Of a stretch of DNA of 64,000 bases, positions 51,827-63,196 are shown piece by piece. This stretch comes from Meandrina meandrites (Eukaryota; Cnidaria; Anthozoa; Scleractinia; Meandrinidae). Under the pieces are notes generated by a model. The model was not told the DNA's origin. It saw only the letters and a list, made by a program, of their open reading frames with translations, and did not search any database. Each line of letters starts with the position of its first letter. Position 1 is the stretch's first letter. Location: contig OY855906.1 of the NCBI GenBank assembly GCA_963693305.1, positions 31,336,991 through 31,400,990 on the forward strand. The letters run 5' to 3'. A program made the translations under genes and the position numbers.

Positions 51827-54800
51827 ATGGGCTCAGATGGAGTTACCGTCTATCAAACGGGATTGGAGAAGTGTGACTGCTCAGCTGGATTCAATCCAGC
51901 AGCTGTTGATATCGCAAAACACTTACTTTTCGACAATCGCGATTCTCGCAAATTAACACTTGTTTCTCCTGGAGAATTTAAGCCATGGTATGGTAAGTAT
52001 TCAGAATATCTCAGTTAACCTGAATATCACTCTGGTTGGCCTGAATGGCACTCTGGTTATCTGAATAGCTGAATGTACATGGTACTTATAAAGCGACAGT
52101 CTCGACAGACCAGAGACTGAGCACAGATGCAGCCTCTGCAACAGAGACTGTCACTCCCACATCGGCCTCTACAGCCACAGACGCCGGTGCTCTAGCCAAG
52201 CAGACAATTAGGATGCTACCCATGGTCAACCCGACTGATTTGAGGCCTACAGGTGATTTTGTTGGGAGAGGGGGGGGGGGGGGGGGGGGTGCTATGAAAC
52301 TTGGGGTGATGGTTCAATGGGGTGACTTCACCTGCTACCCCCAGTTAAGGGAGCTGGGACCTCCATTTATGAATTTCCAATAACAGATCTTTGCCAATGA
52401 ATGGGAACTTTCTTTATGCATTGTACCCTGGATTAACAAGTAAAAAAGTGCATTCAACATCAAAATAGGTGTTATTGTTTAATAGCTTTCTCAATTTGTT
52501 TCTTTGTTTGTAGACAACCGAACCTTCATTTCAATGCGCTTCAAGTTTCAGCCTCCTAATTTGTCCCAGATTTCAGTTCCCAATTCAGATCCATCCCTGA
52601 ACCATGAAAGACTAGAACTTTTACCAGAGAGTGATCCTTTGCTGGAGTTTTCACCAGCATATTCTGGAAAGTCATGTTTAAAACACCAACAGAAAGATTG
52701 TCGTCATAGGAGCTTTGATGAAGGAAATGACACGTGGAGATTGTGTGATGCACAAAAGCTTAGTGATCTTCCAAGACGAGGAAGTCGCAGGGCAAAGTTA
52801 CCCAGCACAGGTCACGATAACGGTGAAAAGAACAAGCTACCTCTAGAAGAGCTAAATCCATTGGCTAAATCAGTAAGTGATACAAACTAAACAGTTATGA
52901 TAAGATAGAGGAAAGTTAAAGGTAAGGAAATTGATACGTAGTGGTAGAGATAATGGAATTTTTCTAAGATCTAAAGTTTGACTTGATGTCTCATGAATGA
53001 GGTCAGTGAACAAGTCAGATATTGAATTGAACTTGAGAAGAGAAATTTCATATCTCCAAACTGCCAGGCTTGTTAATATTTTATTTGTTTATATATAAGA
53101 ATTCCGGTAAAGGTAATTTTTTATTATTTTCCAGAGATTTCTAAGATCGCTGAAGACTGATTGCAGAAGAAAAACAGTTGTTTGACTTTGCATCAAACTT
53201 GTTTTTTTTTTATATAACAAATGAGATACAGTATCATCAAATTTGATGATGTCTTAACACATGAAAGATTTATGGAAAGATATGTTTTCAGACCAAGAAA
53301 TCCTTGAAGAATGTATTAGTCGAAAGAGTAGACTATGTTCCCATGTAGCAGTTTGCATAAGTTGTTTAATATTATCAGTTGTACGTAGATGTATGGTAAT
53401 TTATTGATCAGTTTTAATACTTCAAACTTCCTTTACGAACAAACAAACAAACAAACAAACAAACAAGATTTGCCTTGTTTGTGACCAAAAATGCATTGTT
53501 ATACTACTTGACAGTTAATAAATAATAAAAATGGTAAATTTTAAGCTTGGTAAATAAATGATAACGATGAAATGTTCATTTGTCCTGAGCGTGGGACAAA
53601 GTAAAAATCTGAGTCCCCGACAGGAATTGAACCTATGGCCTCCCTGATACAGGTTAGGCACTCTAACCACTGAGCTATGAGAGACTTTTGGTGAGCTAGG
53701 CGATTTATTAGATTCATATGTGACATGTGTCCCATATACTGCTAGGATGAGCAATGTTTAAAGCATCATTTTGATACCATATGTGTAATAAAAGAGCTCA
53801 GTCTTTGACTGTTGTAGTCAGCATATTTGGAAGTGATTTCCTAAGTTTCAAGTTAATCCCTTTTCAACAAAATGATTTTCATTTTATGATGCCATGTAGC
53901 TCTGGTGTGCTAGCCCTCCACATGTTAACTGCAGGAAAAGAAAAGGAAAAGAACTCAGTTTGGAAAAACTTAAAGAGATGAAGCTTAGTCAAGTTAAGGA
54001 GCTGCATAAACTGAGTTATCATCAGCGTGGAAAATGGATCGTGTGTGTGAGAAACAGCTCAGTAAAAGGTAAACAACGGTGCCTTGACTTCTTTACTATC
54101 TCATGAAACAGAAAATAATGAAACAGACAGTCAGACTAGACTGAGCAAACTTTGACCATGAACTGGAATTGACAAAAAAAGAACTAATTAACTAAACTTT
54201 GACCAATAATTCTTTGAATGATTTCTTTATGCAAAACTGACCAGTGAAGTCGAAATCATTTTTGTCAAATAGTTTCTCAGTTAACTCTAAAGATCACTGC
54301 CACTCAGTTTGTCAAAATGCATCACCAATAAAATACAGGTGTAGTCAATTACATAGACTGCAAAACAGTTGGTTTTTTCTCTTCAGTTGTTTAACAATTG
54401 CTTTTCAAAGGCGTGAAATGCTGCTCATTGAGGCATGAAGCACCGACTGTCCCGCAGTCTCACTCTCTATTTTGACATTGGCTCCAGACATATAGTTTCG
54501 TAGACTGAGTGTGTTCGTGAGAAATACAACTGCATTGCAGTCTAATTATGCAAGACAAAATACTTTCTATGAATTAATTTACAATGCTGCGCTTTTTACC
54601 ATTGCCTGTTTTGACAAAGTTTTTGATTACTTTTTAGATGACTTTGAAAGTTTTGTGACGACTTTCATTTGAACTGCACAATCAAAGGAAAAGAACTGTG
54701 AGAACGTAGTTGTCAAGTTCCATATTCGCTTTCTTACAGTTGCCAATTACACTTCCTTTACTTCTTGCAATTTGATTGGCTTTTTGAAACAGATGCCATC

Positions 54801-57800
54801 TGAAAGTTTTCCAAGAGATATCAATAATGTTGTCGACAATTAACAACACTATGTTGAGTGGCAATGAAATAGGGAGCAGTACTGTAAGATTAAAGTGGGA
54901 GGCGCGGTGGCCTAATGGTTAGTGCGCTGGACTCCGGATCAGGCGGTCCGGGTTCGAGCCCTGGCCGGCGTACTGCGTTGTGTTCTTAGGCAAGATACTT
55001 TACTCTCATAGTGCCTCTCTCCACCCAGGTGTATAAATGGGTACCGGCGAATTTACTGCTGGGGGTAACCCTGCGATGGACTAGCATCCCATCCAGGGGG
55101 GAGTAGCAATACTCCTAGTCGCTTAATGCTACGGAAACCGGGATAAGCTCCAGCCTGATGGGCCCCTAGGCTCGTATATAGACTTTACCTTACCTTACCT
55201 TACCTTACCTTACTGTAAGATTAAGGGGCTGACTCTAAACTACAGATCCAGAGCAGTTGCTAAGGTGAAGACTGTATTTTGAAGCAAGCAATTTGGAGCT
55301 TTTTGTAAACTGAATTTTAATTGGAGGGACACCTGGTTTGACAAAATATATCATTGTGTGTGCAAAACTAATACCAGTCCCAAACCGCATTTTTAAAAAT
55401 CCCAAAGTTTGAGGAAACAAGGTGGAGGTCTGATCTCTTTTATGAATCAAAGATAACTGCCTTTATAATCTGACATATCCAGTTACCATTTACACTAAAG
55501 GGGAAATGCTACTGAAGAAAGTTTGTAAATACATTAGTGTTTATATAATGCCATTACTCTTATAATAATGTGAAATTCATAAAAACAGTATGCCACATTA
55601 CGCGTGTGGATACTCTTTATCTATTCATGCTAATTTTAATTTTCAAATCTATCTTCTGGTTGAGTTTTTGGATTTTTTTTTCTGTTCTGGTCATGTGACT
55701 TGTCAAATATGGCCATGACTTGAAAATCCTGGAGGAAACTTCATTAGAACAAACCTGTGCAAAAAGCTTTTCCCTATGACTATGAGGTCTGGTTTCCAAA
55801 ATGTGACAGTTAGAAACCTTCCTTCCCAACAAAGAGTCACCCCCTTAAAGTTAATATTGTCTTTTTGGGGGAGCTTGGAATTGAAAGAAACATTTGTCTT
55901 TCACCTATTACAATATTCTGTTAGGTCTACAGTCAACTATCTCTAAAACAGACACTGAAAAATGGCAAGGATGTGACCAACATCAGGTGTCTGGTTTGTT
56001 TTGTGTCCCCAGCAGTAAATTCGCTGGTACCCATTTATACACCAGCCTTGGTGGAGAGAGGTACCACTAGAGTAAAACAATGCAATGAACCTCGGCCAGG
56101 GCTCAAACCCTGACCATGTGATCTGGAGTCCAGCACACTAACCATTAAAATAACATGAGCTATGACTAATTAGCAAAAATGTTATGTTGTACTGTAGGAA
56201 AGGGTTTAACAACAGAACAGCTTTGGAAGAAAGTGTGTTCATCGATAAAAGAAGGTCACCTTCCCTACTGCAATGCAAAGTTTCAGGTCAGTAATTTTAC
56301 CGTGTGCAAATGTGGTTACAAAAGAGTCTGTTTTTAACAGAAGATGGCTTACGGGCTGGCGCTGAACTCTTGTTTATACTTGTAGGAGTCAAGGGGTGCC
56401 CTGAAATTAATGCGTCTTACCCATGAACATAACACAGTGACCCCAGCCAATTCACAGGCCCAGATTGATTGATCCAGAGTCCAGCATAATTGCCAATTAT
56501 TCACCGAAGTGAAGGTGAATAGTGGTGGATATTTACCTTGCCACTTCGCGGCTCGGTAAATATCCACCACTTTCACCGACACTGAGGTGAATAATTGTTT
56601 TAATTAGTATACCACACAAGTTGAATAACTGACAGACCAAAACATTACTTTTGGTACCCAAAGCGACACGAGAAGCCATTTTGTTTCTTTTCGGCTGCTC
56701 GGAGGTGAATAGTACTTTGCTAATCACCTCCGAGTTAACCAATCAGCGCGCTCGGAAAGCACTATTCACTTGTGTGGTATATACTAATACCCATTATGGC
56801 AATGCATTTCCTCCTAAAATTTCCCAAATGCCAAATGTCAACTTGTCAAGCAGAATGGTGTTAAGGGTCAGGGCTCTAAAAAAGTCCTGTCCAGTCAGTG
56901 TTCAGGACAGGTAGATTTGTCTGCTGGGCTTGAAACCTTTCATGCTGACTTGCCCAATGAGACCAGGCACTAAATTAGGCAAGATAAATTTGAGAGCTGC
57001 TTGTCTGATGGGCGAGCTGGAGTAATAGATAGATAGATAACTTTATTTTACATGGATAGAACACTTAGCTAAGAAGCTAGTTTACAGGTTCTCCATGAAA
57101 ACACATTAAAATACGTGTAAAAATTCTAAAAAAATACTAAAAATCAACTATTTACAAGAATCTAATACAATAATATGCTTAAAATAATTGATTTTTTTCA
57201 AGTCCTGAGAAGTAAAGGGGGAAATCATGGACTAGGCAATGTTATCTTGATGAATTATACTGTAATCACCAATTCACAGACCTGGCATGAAAAATAAATG
57301 TCTGGTTACGAGTAAGGAAAATTTGATGTTATGAGTCTAAACCAATGTGCCTTTTTACAGAGAATACAAGATGAAGTGTGGGTTTACTGTGACTTTGGAC
57401 ACTCATTAAAGGTAAACCTGACCAAGGGATATAGTCAGAAAAATAATCCAATGGCTGTTACAGTAAACACCCGCGTGTAAGAACCTACAATTTTCTAAGT
57501 TTGGCAAAATAGGTTCTTGTATTTGGGGGTAGTTATTGGTAATTTAGGCTAAGTAGGTTCTTAATAAGATTCTTAATTTCTAAGGAGGAGCCATAGTTTT
57601 TGATTGTACGAGAAGAAAAAAAATGGGTTTGGTCCTTCATTATACAGCATTTATTCATAACTGTATTGCTTCAAGCCTCATGCAAAACTAAACAATCTAA
57701 TATATAATTAAACAAATATCTCTTCAACAAGAGCTGTATAATAAAAAAAAGAACATGAATTAGATAATTATAGCAAAAATAACCCACATATAAGAACCTG

Positions 57801-58802
57801 CTGAAATTTGCTTGGCTAAACAGGTTCTTATATTTTGGGGTATTAAAATGGCAAATTTCTGCCAGCTGGTTCTTAAACCACTAGGTTCTTACACGCGGGT
57901 GTTAACTGTATTAAAACTAGCTCTAGCACTCTGGTTTGGCAAAGAATAGTGTATTATGCCTTAGGGTTAACGTTACTGTGGGCCTTTTAGGGGTGATTAA
58001 AAAAATGATAAGCCAGATCAATAATTTTTAGTTTATATGCAATTCCCTCCCCCCCCCCCCCAAAAAAAAAAAATGAAAAGATTACCTTTCATTTATGGTT
58101 TTAGGTAATATTCCATCACTTTCAGTGACTTGTGGCCAGATTGACAGAGAGGAGCAACAAATGTTTGGGCGTTTGGTCAGTTTGCAAGGACACATAAATT
58201 TTGGCTGTTTTTTTGTGAGGAAGGAGTTGTTCTAAAAGTTATTTTGGGGTTTTAAGTTCAAGATTGGCCTCTTTCATGATGTGAAATGGGGTATGTTTTG
58301 GTTTTTGAAAATGTACAGACAGGAATTTTATTCATGTCATAAGAGTATTTCTTTGTGCATGTTCACTTGCAGCTTTATAAGAATTTTCTTGTCTTTTTTT
58401 TTTCCCTAAATGCCCCAGACAAAAATATGATTTGATCATTCTTGAGACTGGCTATGTGGTGTTATGGCTGATGTAGACTGTTCTCAGTCTACATCATTTA
58501 AGGAGAACTGGATTTGAAATATGCGTGTCCCATTTTCAAGTCCTCCACCCTGGTACTAGCGGGATTTGTTCTCGGTATTCTCGACTTAAACTCTTCTGCA
58601 ATTTGTAAATAGCCAGCTGGTTAGTCTCCCGCCAGTTGGGATTCGTACTCTAAGCAATCTGTAATAAAGAGTTCCAGAAGCATTTGTGAACTCCAATCAT
58701 TTGTCTCATTTGCAGGTCAGAAGCACCTTAGAAAAGGCTCTTGGAAATGTTGGAACATTCTCTTTCTATGTTCATCCCGTGGGAGTGGTAATGGAATTAT
58801 GA
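51827..58802 (+). CDS. Unrecognised 306-residue protein, six exons
   Basis: Exons 51827-51992, 52514-52872, 53900-54068, 56198-56286, 57361-57411 and 58716-58802 join in phase with GT-AG borders to 306 residues. A stop lies 12 codons before the first ATG in frame. I do not recognise the family. Residues about 1-55 contain GLEKCDCSAGFNPA and LVSPGEFKPW. The middle (about 70-190) is polar, basic and probably disordered. The C-terminal third (about 200-306) looks like a folded domain: EKLKEMKLSQVKELHKL, RGKWIVCVRNSS, LTTEQLWKKV, DEVWVYCDFG and a terminal FSFYVHPVGVVMEL. No signal peptide or membrane helix is seen, so it is probably intracellular. Shared promoter with NECAP suggests constitutive expression. 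Exon 3 has the weakest acceptor (CCATGTAG), chosen because only it keeps phase. Confidence 0.7.
52093..52250 (+). mobile_element. 3' end relic of a non-LTR retrotransposon
   Basis: One frame reads TEHRCSLCNRDCHSHIGLYS followed by HRRRC and a stop at 52209, a C2H2-like finger typical of the C-terminus of some LINE reverse transcriptases. A short 3' UTR follows. The element is truncated immediately upstream, as 5'-truncated LINE copies usually are. It lies in intron 1 of the unknown gene. Confidence 0.65.
52270..52289. repeat. G-run
   Basis: About 20 consecutive G just after the LINE relic. Confidence 0.6.
53442..53466. repeat. (AAAC)n microsatellite
   Basis: About six AAAC repeats in intron 2 of the unknown gene. 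Confidence 0.8.
53578..53692 (-). mobile_element. tRNA-derived SINE, third family
   Basis: On the minus strand AGTCTCTCATAGCTCAGTGG begins a tRNA-like head with box A and box B (GGTTCAATTCC). The acceptor and T arms pair, but the anticodon arm does not, and a non-tRNA body (ACTTTGTCCCACGCTCAGG) follows. I therefore call it a SINE rather than a tRNA gene. Confidence 0.65.
54894..55210 (+). mobile_element. Intact tRNA-derived SINE with 14-bp TSD
   Basis: Head GTGGGAGGCGCGGTGGCCTA with box A and box B (GGTTCGAGCC), a conserved body (GGTGTATAAATGGGTACCGG, GATGGACTAGCATCCCATCC) and a 3' tail of TTACC repeats. TACTGTAAGATTAA flanks it exactly at 54880-54893 and 55211-55224, the mark of LINE-driven retrotransposition. 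Located in intron 3 of the unknown gene. Confidence 0.9.
56009..56150 (-). mobile_element. SINE fragment, same family as 54894
   Basis: The minus strand contains TTAGTGTGCTGGACTCCAGA, a box B-like GGGTTTGAGCC and the CACCAAGGCTGGTGTATAAATGGGTACC body. It covers the 5' half only. Confidence 0.7.
57020..57100 (-). repeat. LINE-like 3' tail
   Basis: On the minus strand GGAGAACCTGTAAACTAGCT leads to AAAATAAAGTTATCTATCTATC, a typical retroelement 3' end with microsatellite tail. Confidence 0.5.
57461..57908. mobile_element. 448-bp Tc1/mariner-type MITE
   Basis: Terminal repeats CAGT(A/T)AACACCCGCGTGTAA... match at 26 of 27 positions and are flanked by TA on both sides. AGGTTCTTA-type motifs repeat inside. 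It lies in intron 5 of the unknown gene. Confidence 0.8.
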
Positions 58803-59610
58803 CACAAAAATCCAGTTAACTTGAAGTACTAACACCATTTTTGGCGCATCTGTAAATTCTGAAGTATGCAAACTTTGCAAAGACTTAAATAAGGGGCTGT
58901 GTCAAGTATGGTGCTTCTTCAGAAGCTTTGAGGCTTCGTCTTAATCTTCTCCATCCTTAACGCCTGGCCAAACGAAGGCGCTAGTAGGCGCAAGTTGAAA
59001 ACTTGTGCCTAAATGCGTCCCCGTTTGACCACGACTTCCGTGCACTTGCGTTGACTTGCCATGACTTGCGTTCACTTTGATCGAGTCAACGCAAGTCAAC
59101 GCAATGTTTGCACTGTTTGGTCTCCCACCTCAAGTCAACGCAAGTCTTGTTGTTTACTTCATGTTCTGATTTACAGCGCGCGCAGTGGCATTTAAAAATA
59201 GGTTTGTAATGTACAATACATCCTCGTTCACTTCAGACAGGGTTTATATAGATATAGAAAAAGCACGAGGTTATAAAATTGCTTTTCAGCAACAGTTTGA
59301 GCCAAGAGAGGATTTGAAATTTATCACGCAAGAACTTGATTACAATGTTAGCATTAATTTTAATATTTTTGCTTGACAAAAATTCTAAAAAAAAGCCTAG
59401 CATGATGTAGCCAATTACGATGGTCAGAATGGAAGTAGATTAAAATATTTAAACAAACTTGAATGGTGAGGCTTGCCATTTCAGGTTTGTCTCGTATTTA
59501 TTTTAAAACTGAATGTGAACAGGCTCCATTTCGGGGTATAGGACGAAAAACAGTTGTGCTGTTGGCCATTTTTTCGTCCTTCTCACTGGGCGGTCTGTTC
59601 CCAGGCTATT

Positions 59611-59717
59611 TAGCCTGCGTAACAAGCGTTCCCGTGTGAGCGAAGTGCTATGTGTCGCGTGCGAGCGAAGATTCTGGTCGCGCGACGCTCGCACGGGAAC
59701 GCTTGCTACGCAGGCTA
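59611..59717. mobile_element. 107-bp palindromic TAG...CTA element
   Basis: TAGCCTGCGTAACAAGCGTT and complement AACGCTTGCTACGCAGGCTA. The 9-bp flanks CAGGCTATT / CAAGCTATT match at 8 of 9. Same terminal motif as 7391-7454. Confidence 0.75.
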
Positions 59718-60354
59718 CAAGCTATTTAAGTTAGGAAAATTTCAATCTATATCAGGTAGAGTTGGTAACATTTTTTATTTCATGAACGTTAGAAAGCATT
59801 TTGTTCATTCACACGACAGTTTTAGTGATTACAGTGTTTCATGAAGTTAGTAAAAGGAGGAGTCAGATCACGTTTAAAATGTATGACGAAACAATATTCA
59901 GGAATGTTACTGTCACAAAATCGCATTTCACGGAAAACTAATTCCGTCAATTCCCACTTCACGGATAATGGAAAAATCATGTTTTATGTCGAACAAGCAG
60001 ATCACGTTTCACAAGGAATTTCTGTTTACACTTTGAAAAAATATTAAATCAAGGTGGACGAAAATTGCCTATTATTATTAGTACTCTTTTGCAGTTTATT
60101 ACATTAAATATATTAGAGCAGCAATTTTAATTCTATTTATTGGCAAGAGCATGACTTCAGGCTTTGCCCTTTTATTCCTGTATGCTGCTAGTTAATGAAT
60201 TAGGATTAATATATTACGATTTATCACATTTTTCTTTTCCATGTGGCTGGTTTCCACATTTGACAGATAATATTAAGCCAATCTCGAACCCGGAGCTTTC
60301 AAGCTTCCTGCACAGCGGTCTGTTGCAGGGAGACCAACCGCTGATCTGAATGAT

Positions 60355-60618
60355 GCAGGTTTCGCTCCCAACCGAGTTCGCCCCCACCGATCACTAACGT
60401 AGTCACGCTTTTCTCACGCTTAAAGAACGAGAAACATTCTAGATAGTTTTTCTCACGCTTAAAGAACGAGAAATATTCTAGATAGTTTTTTCTCACGCTT
60501 AAAGAACGAGAAATATTCTAGATAGTAAGCGACCTTGGGAGCGAACGCGGTAAGTGTACTCTGAAAGTTGGCTGCGAACTCGGTGGGTGCGAACATGATT
60601 GGGAGCGAAACCTCCTGC
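60355..60618. mobile_element. MITE enclosing a 39-bp tandem repeat
   Basis: Ends GCAGGTTTCGCTCCCAA and TTGGGAGCGAAACCTCCTGC face each other; inner blocks CGAGTTCGCCCCCACCGA / TCGGTGGGTGCGAAC are also inverted. Confidence 0.6.
60409..60526. repeat. Three 39-bp tandem repeats
   Basis: TTTTCTCACGCTTAAAGAAC GAGAAATATTCTAGATAG-type unit occurs three times with one C/T difference and one or two extra T in the junction. Confidence 0.85.
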
Positions 60619-60945
60619 TACCGCTGATCTAAGAGCCTGAATACTCGGGGTGCGGTTTGAGGCAACGATATATTCTAGCCCCCTCTAGCCTTACTATTTA
60701 TAGCGCTTTTTAACCCCGTTAGAATATGTTTATTAAATTGAACGTGGTATTGTCAGGTAGAGGACATTTTTGTCGGATTTGCTTTAAATTAAAGTAAGCG
60801 CACGAAACCAAAGAGTTTATGTGTTCTTGGTTTGTGTCAAGTTGCTTGGGAATTTTGGCGGATAACACCCACCCATTTCAATACGGCGTTAACACCTCTT
60901 ATTTTAATTTTAAGTCCAATAATGCCATTCAAAAATTTCACCTGG

Positions 60946-61318
60946 TATAGGCAAATTCTCACGTGCAGCCATGCGATTCAGTGAAATTCAGTGGGAAATT
61001 CGAAATTTGTTTTCGGTGTTTGGTGTTGTTAGAAAAGATTTCTTTTGATAAGATATTTGAAGCAGCAACACAAAAGTTTGCAATAAGGTGTAAATAATTT
61101 TGGTACAACAATTTCTTATCAGAGCCTGAGAAAATGAAATTCAAAGTTCACAAGCTATAGGCAAAAGCTCACGTCTTTTAAGCGAATTAGTGGAATTCAG
61201 CGGAACTTCGAAATCGGTTTTCGATGTTTGGTGTTGTTAGAAAAGATTTCTTTTGATGAGATATTTGAAGCAGTAACACAAAAGCTTGCAATAAGGTGTA
61301 AATAATTTTGGTACATAA
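60946..61318. repeat. 210-bp direct duplication
   Basis: TATAGGCAAA...CTCACG followed by GTTTGGTGTTGTTAGAAAAG and GCAATAAGGTGTAAATAATT occurs twice with an offset of 210 bp. The second copy ends about 45 bp earlier. Confidence 0.75.
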
Positions 61319-61893
61319 TTTTGTCCAATAACTACTCGAAGTCCTGACGGATTCCGTCTTAAAACGATTTGCATTTGAAGTGCGCGTGTAGTGATGTTTT
61401 TGTGCTCGTGCGGGCGAAAATGTCGCAAGAAAACTATTTCTTTTCCCCTCCATTTATCGGCACAAACTGCTTCCCTCCGCATTCATTTGTTCAAACTCTG
61501 GTATTACCATCCTTCCACGACCTCACCTCGGCACACAAACATGTTTTGCCGCCTTTTGCGGAAAAATTTTGCGTGTTGTTTTTTAGTACAATCCAGACCA
61601 ACCACAATAGCCAATCAACAACGTATTGTTATCTGACATACGAGGGGCGTTGGAATGCGACTCGTCATGACTTGTCCTGCCTTGAGGCAGGACATCGGCC
61701 CCTTTGAAGATTTGTCCGTTTTGACAAAATTTGCCCTTGTCCAAAAAGTCGTTCGCACTTGTTTTTGCGATTTTTGACAAAATGTATTGCGCGTGCAACG
61801 CGGACCAATCATAAGACAACTGCTTCTTTGTTTTCCTGAATTGTTTGACAAGTTCTAGGTCTCAATAAAACGTATTCGCACTTATTTTCTGTA

Positions 61894-62182
61894 AAGGTGG
61901 TGGCAAACGAGGACACATTGTTGCGGACACAATGTTGCTCATGATGTTTCTTGGGTGGGCAAACGAGCGGGACACAAAACATTTGTTTTGTGTCCGTGCT
62001 GCGCAAACGGGGAAACATTTGTTGCGGATACAAAATGTTTCTGACATAAATCAGAAACATTTCTTGTGTCTCGGACACAAAGTTTGTGTCCGCAACAAAT
62101 GTTGCGCGCACAGGCAAACGGGGAAACATTTGTGTCCGCAACAATGTGTCCGCAACATTGTGTCCTTGTTTGCCACCACCTT
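61894..62182. mobile_element. MITE with repeated GTGTCCGCAACA motifs
   Basis: Ends AAGGTGGTGGCAAACGAGGA and complement TCCTTGTTTGCCACCACCTT (one mismatch). The interior is a series of facing GGACACAA / TTGTGTCC and GCAAACGGGGAAACATTTG blocks, giving long open frames on both strands that are not genes. Confidence 0.7.
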
Positions 62183-62665
62183 AACAAGTGACACATTAAT
62201 GATGAAATATACCAATTGTTACAAAATTTGTTCGCTAGTGCGAATTAGCCCTTAGTCATTCCCAGAATTTATCGAACCATTAAAACTGCTTTGCGTAAGA
62301 AATTTTTTTTTCTCGGAATCACTCATTTCTACCCTCCCTGTAGTAAAGTGGTGAAAAAAGTGGTTGCAGATTAAAGTTGTCAGTACTATTAGCCTAGGCA
62401 ATTGCAAAATCCCAGTGCGTACTTTCGGAATCTTTATCTATTGTAAAGCTTCTTTTAGGAAGGCATATTGGTTGTTTTGGTCGGCACAACAAAAACGGAA
62501 AAAACAACCTGTTTGTTATAAATTTTTACAATGTGGAAACCCCAGTGCGTCTTTCGGAATCTTTTGCTATTGTTTAGTGTGAAAAATATTTGTTTCCTTC
62601 AGCGTACCGACATCAAAACAACGGAGAAAAGCGTGTTTCTTATTGTTTTTCGCCACAGTTGATAC

Positions 62666-63196
62666 CTGGCCCGTGTGAAAAATAAGCTGGTTATTTTTAG
62701 GCACCTCAGGGATATGGGATATATTCACCTCGGGCTGCACCGTCGGTAAATAACTCACATATCCTCTCGTTGCCTCGTTGGATCTGATCAGCAAAATGTA
62801 GAAATACAAACAACTGAAAAACAGAAAGACTGACCATACGGCTTGGATTGAACTAACATATTTCCAAAACTTCGTCAGGGAAGGCCTGGCTTCTTCAGGG
62901 AATGAAAAGCTCAAGAAAAAACGTGACAATTTAAACAACCAAGACAAAAGATTTAAATATAAGATTACAATTAAAAAATAACCATTGAAACAAAACAAAC
63001 GGATAAACAAACGAATTCTTGATAAGGTTCCTTATCTCGTTGATTAGGATTCGTTTGTTTAACTCGCCATAGCTGGCCTTATCTTTCATAACCCAATGGC
63101 AAATGTTTTCTAAGGATTATTTTTTCAACTAAACACTTTTTTTAATCTTCGGTTAAAATCAAGACCAGGCAAGTACCTCATCTTGCATGCGTCCAT
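62666..63196 (-). CDS. 5' exons of putative type II membrane protein
   Basis: An ATG at 63196 gives a 20-nt exon (63196-63177, MDACKM) with donor GAG|GTAC. This joins in phase to an exon at 62909-62666 behind the pyrimidine-rich acceptor TTTTTTCTTGAG. The resulting 88 residues have a short cytosolic head (FSFPEEARPSLTKFWKY), one membrane segment at about 29-45 (AVWSVFLFFSCLYFYILLI) and a lumenal-looking stretch with an N-glycosylation site (NIS). A good donor CAG|GTATCA closes the exon; if unused, the frame runs on to a stop at 62567. The layout is that of Golgi type II enzymes, but no catalytic part is seen, so the product is unknown. The exon joining is inferred. Confidence 0.4.

Larger units (their letters stand above)
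58803..62665. other. Repeat-rich region, no gene recognised
   Basis: Holds a palindromic CAAGTCAACGCAAGTC-rich stretch (about 58960-59155), MITEs at 59611, 60355 and 61894, a 39-bp tandem repeat and a 210-bp direct duplication. Later exons of the gene starting at 63196 (minus strand) may lie here, but I could not identify one. Confidence 0.45.

Noticed and set aside
53135..53187. Alternative last exon after exon 2 of the unknown gene (RFLRSLKTDCRRKTVV then stop)
   Set aside because: It is in phase behind TTTTCCAG, but the exon at 53900 is also in phase and leads to three further well-formed exons. It might still be an alternative end.
53610..53685. tRNA gene on the minus strand
   Set aside because: Acceptor and T arms pair but the anticodon arm does not, and a SINE body follows.
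53936..54068. Use of the TGCAG acceptor at 53935 for exon 3
   Set aside because: It would throw the frame out of phase with exon 2; the acceptor at 53899 keeps it.
54894..54968. tRNA gene on the plus strand
   Set aside because: It is the head of the SINE with a tail and exact target duplication.
60959..61453. Repeated minus-strand frames with similar peptides
   Set aside because: They come from the 210-bp direct duplication; no splice-supported gene or domain.
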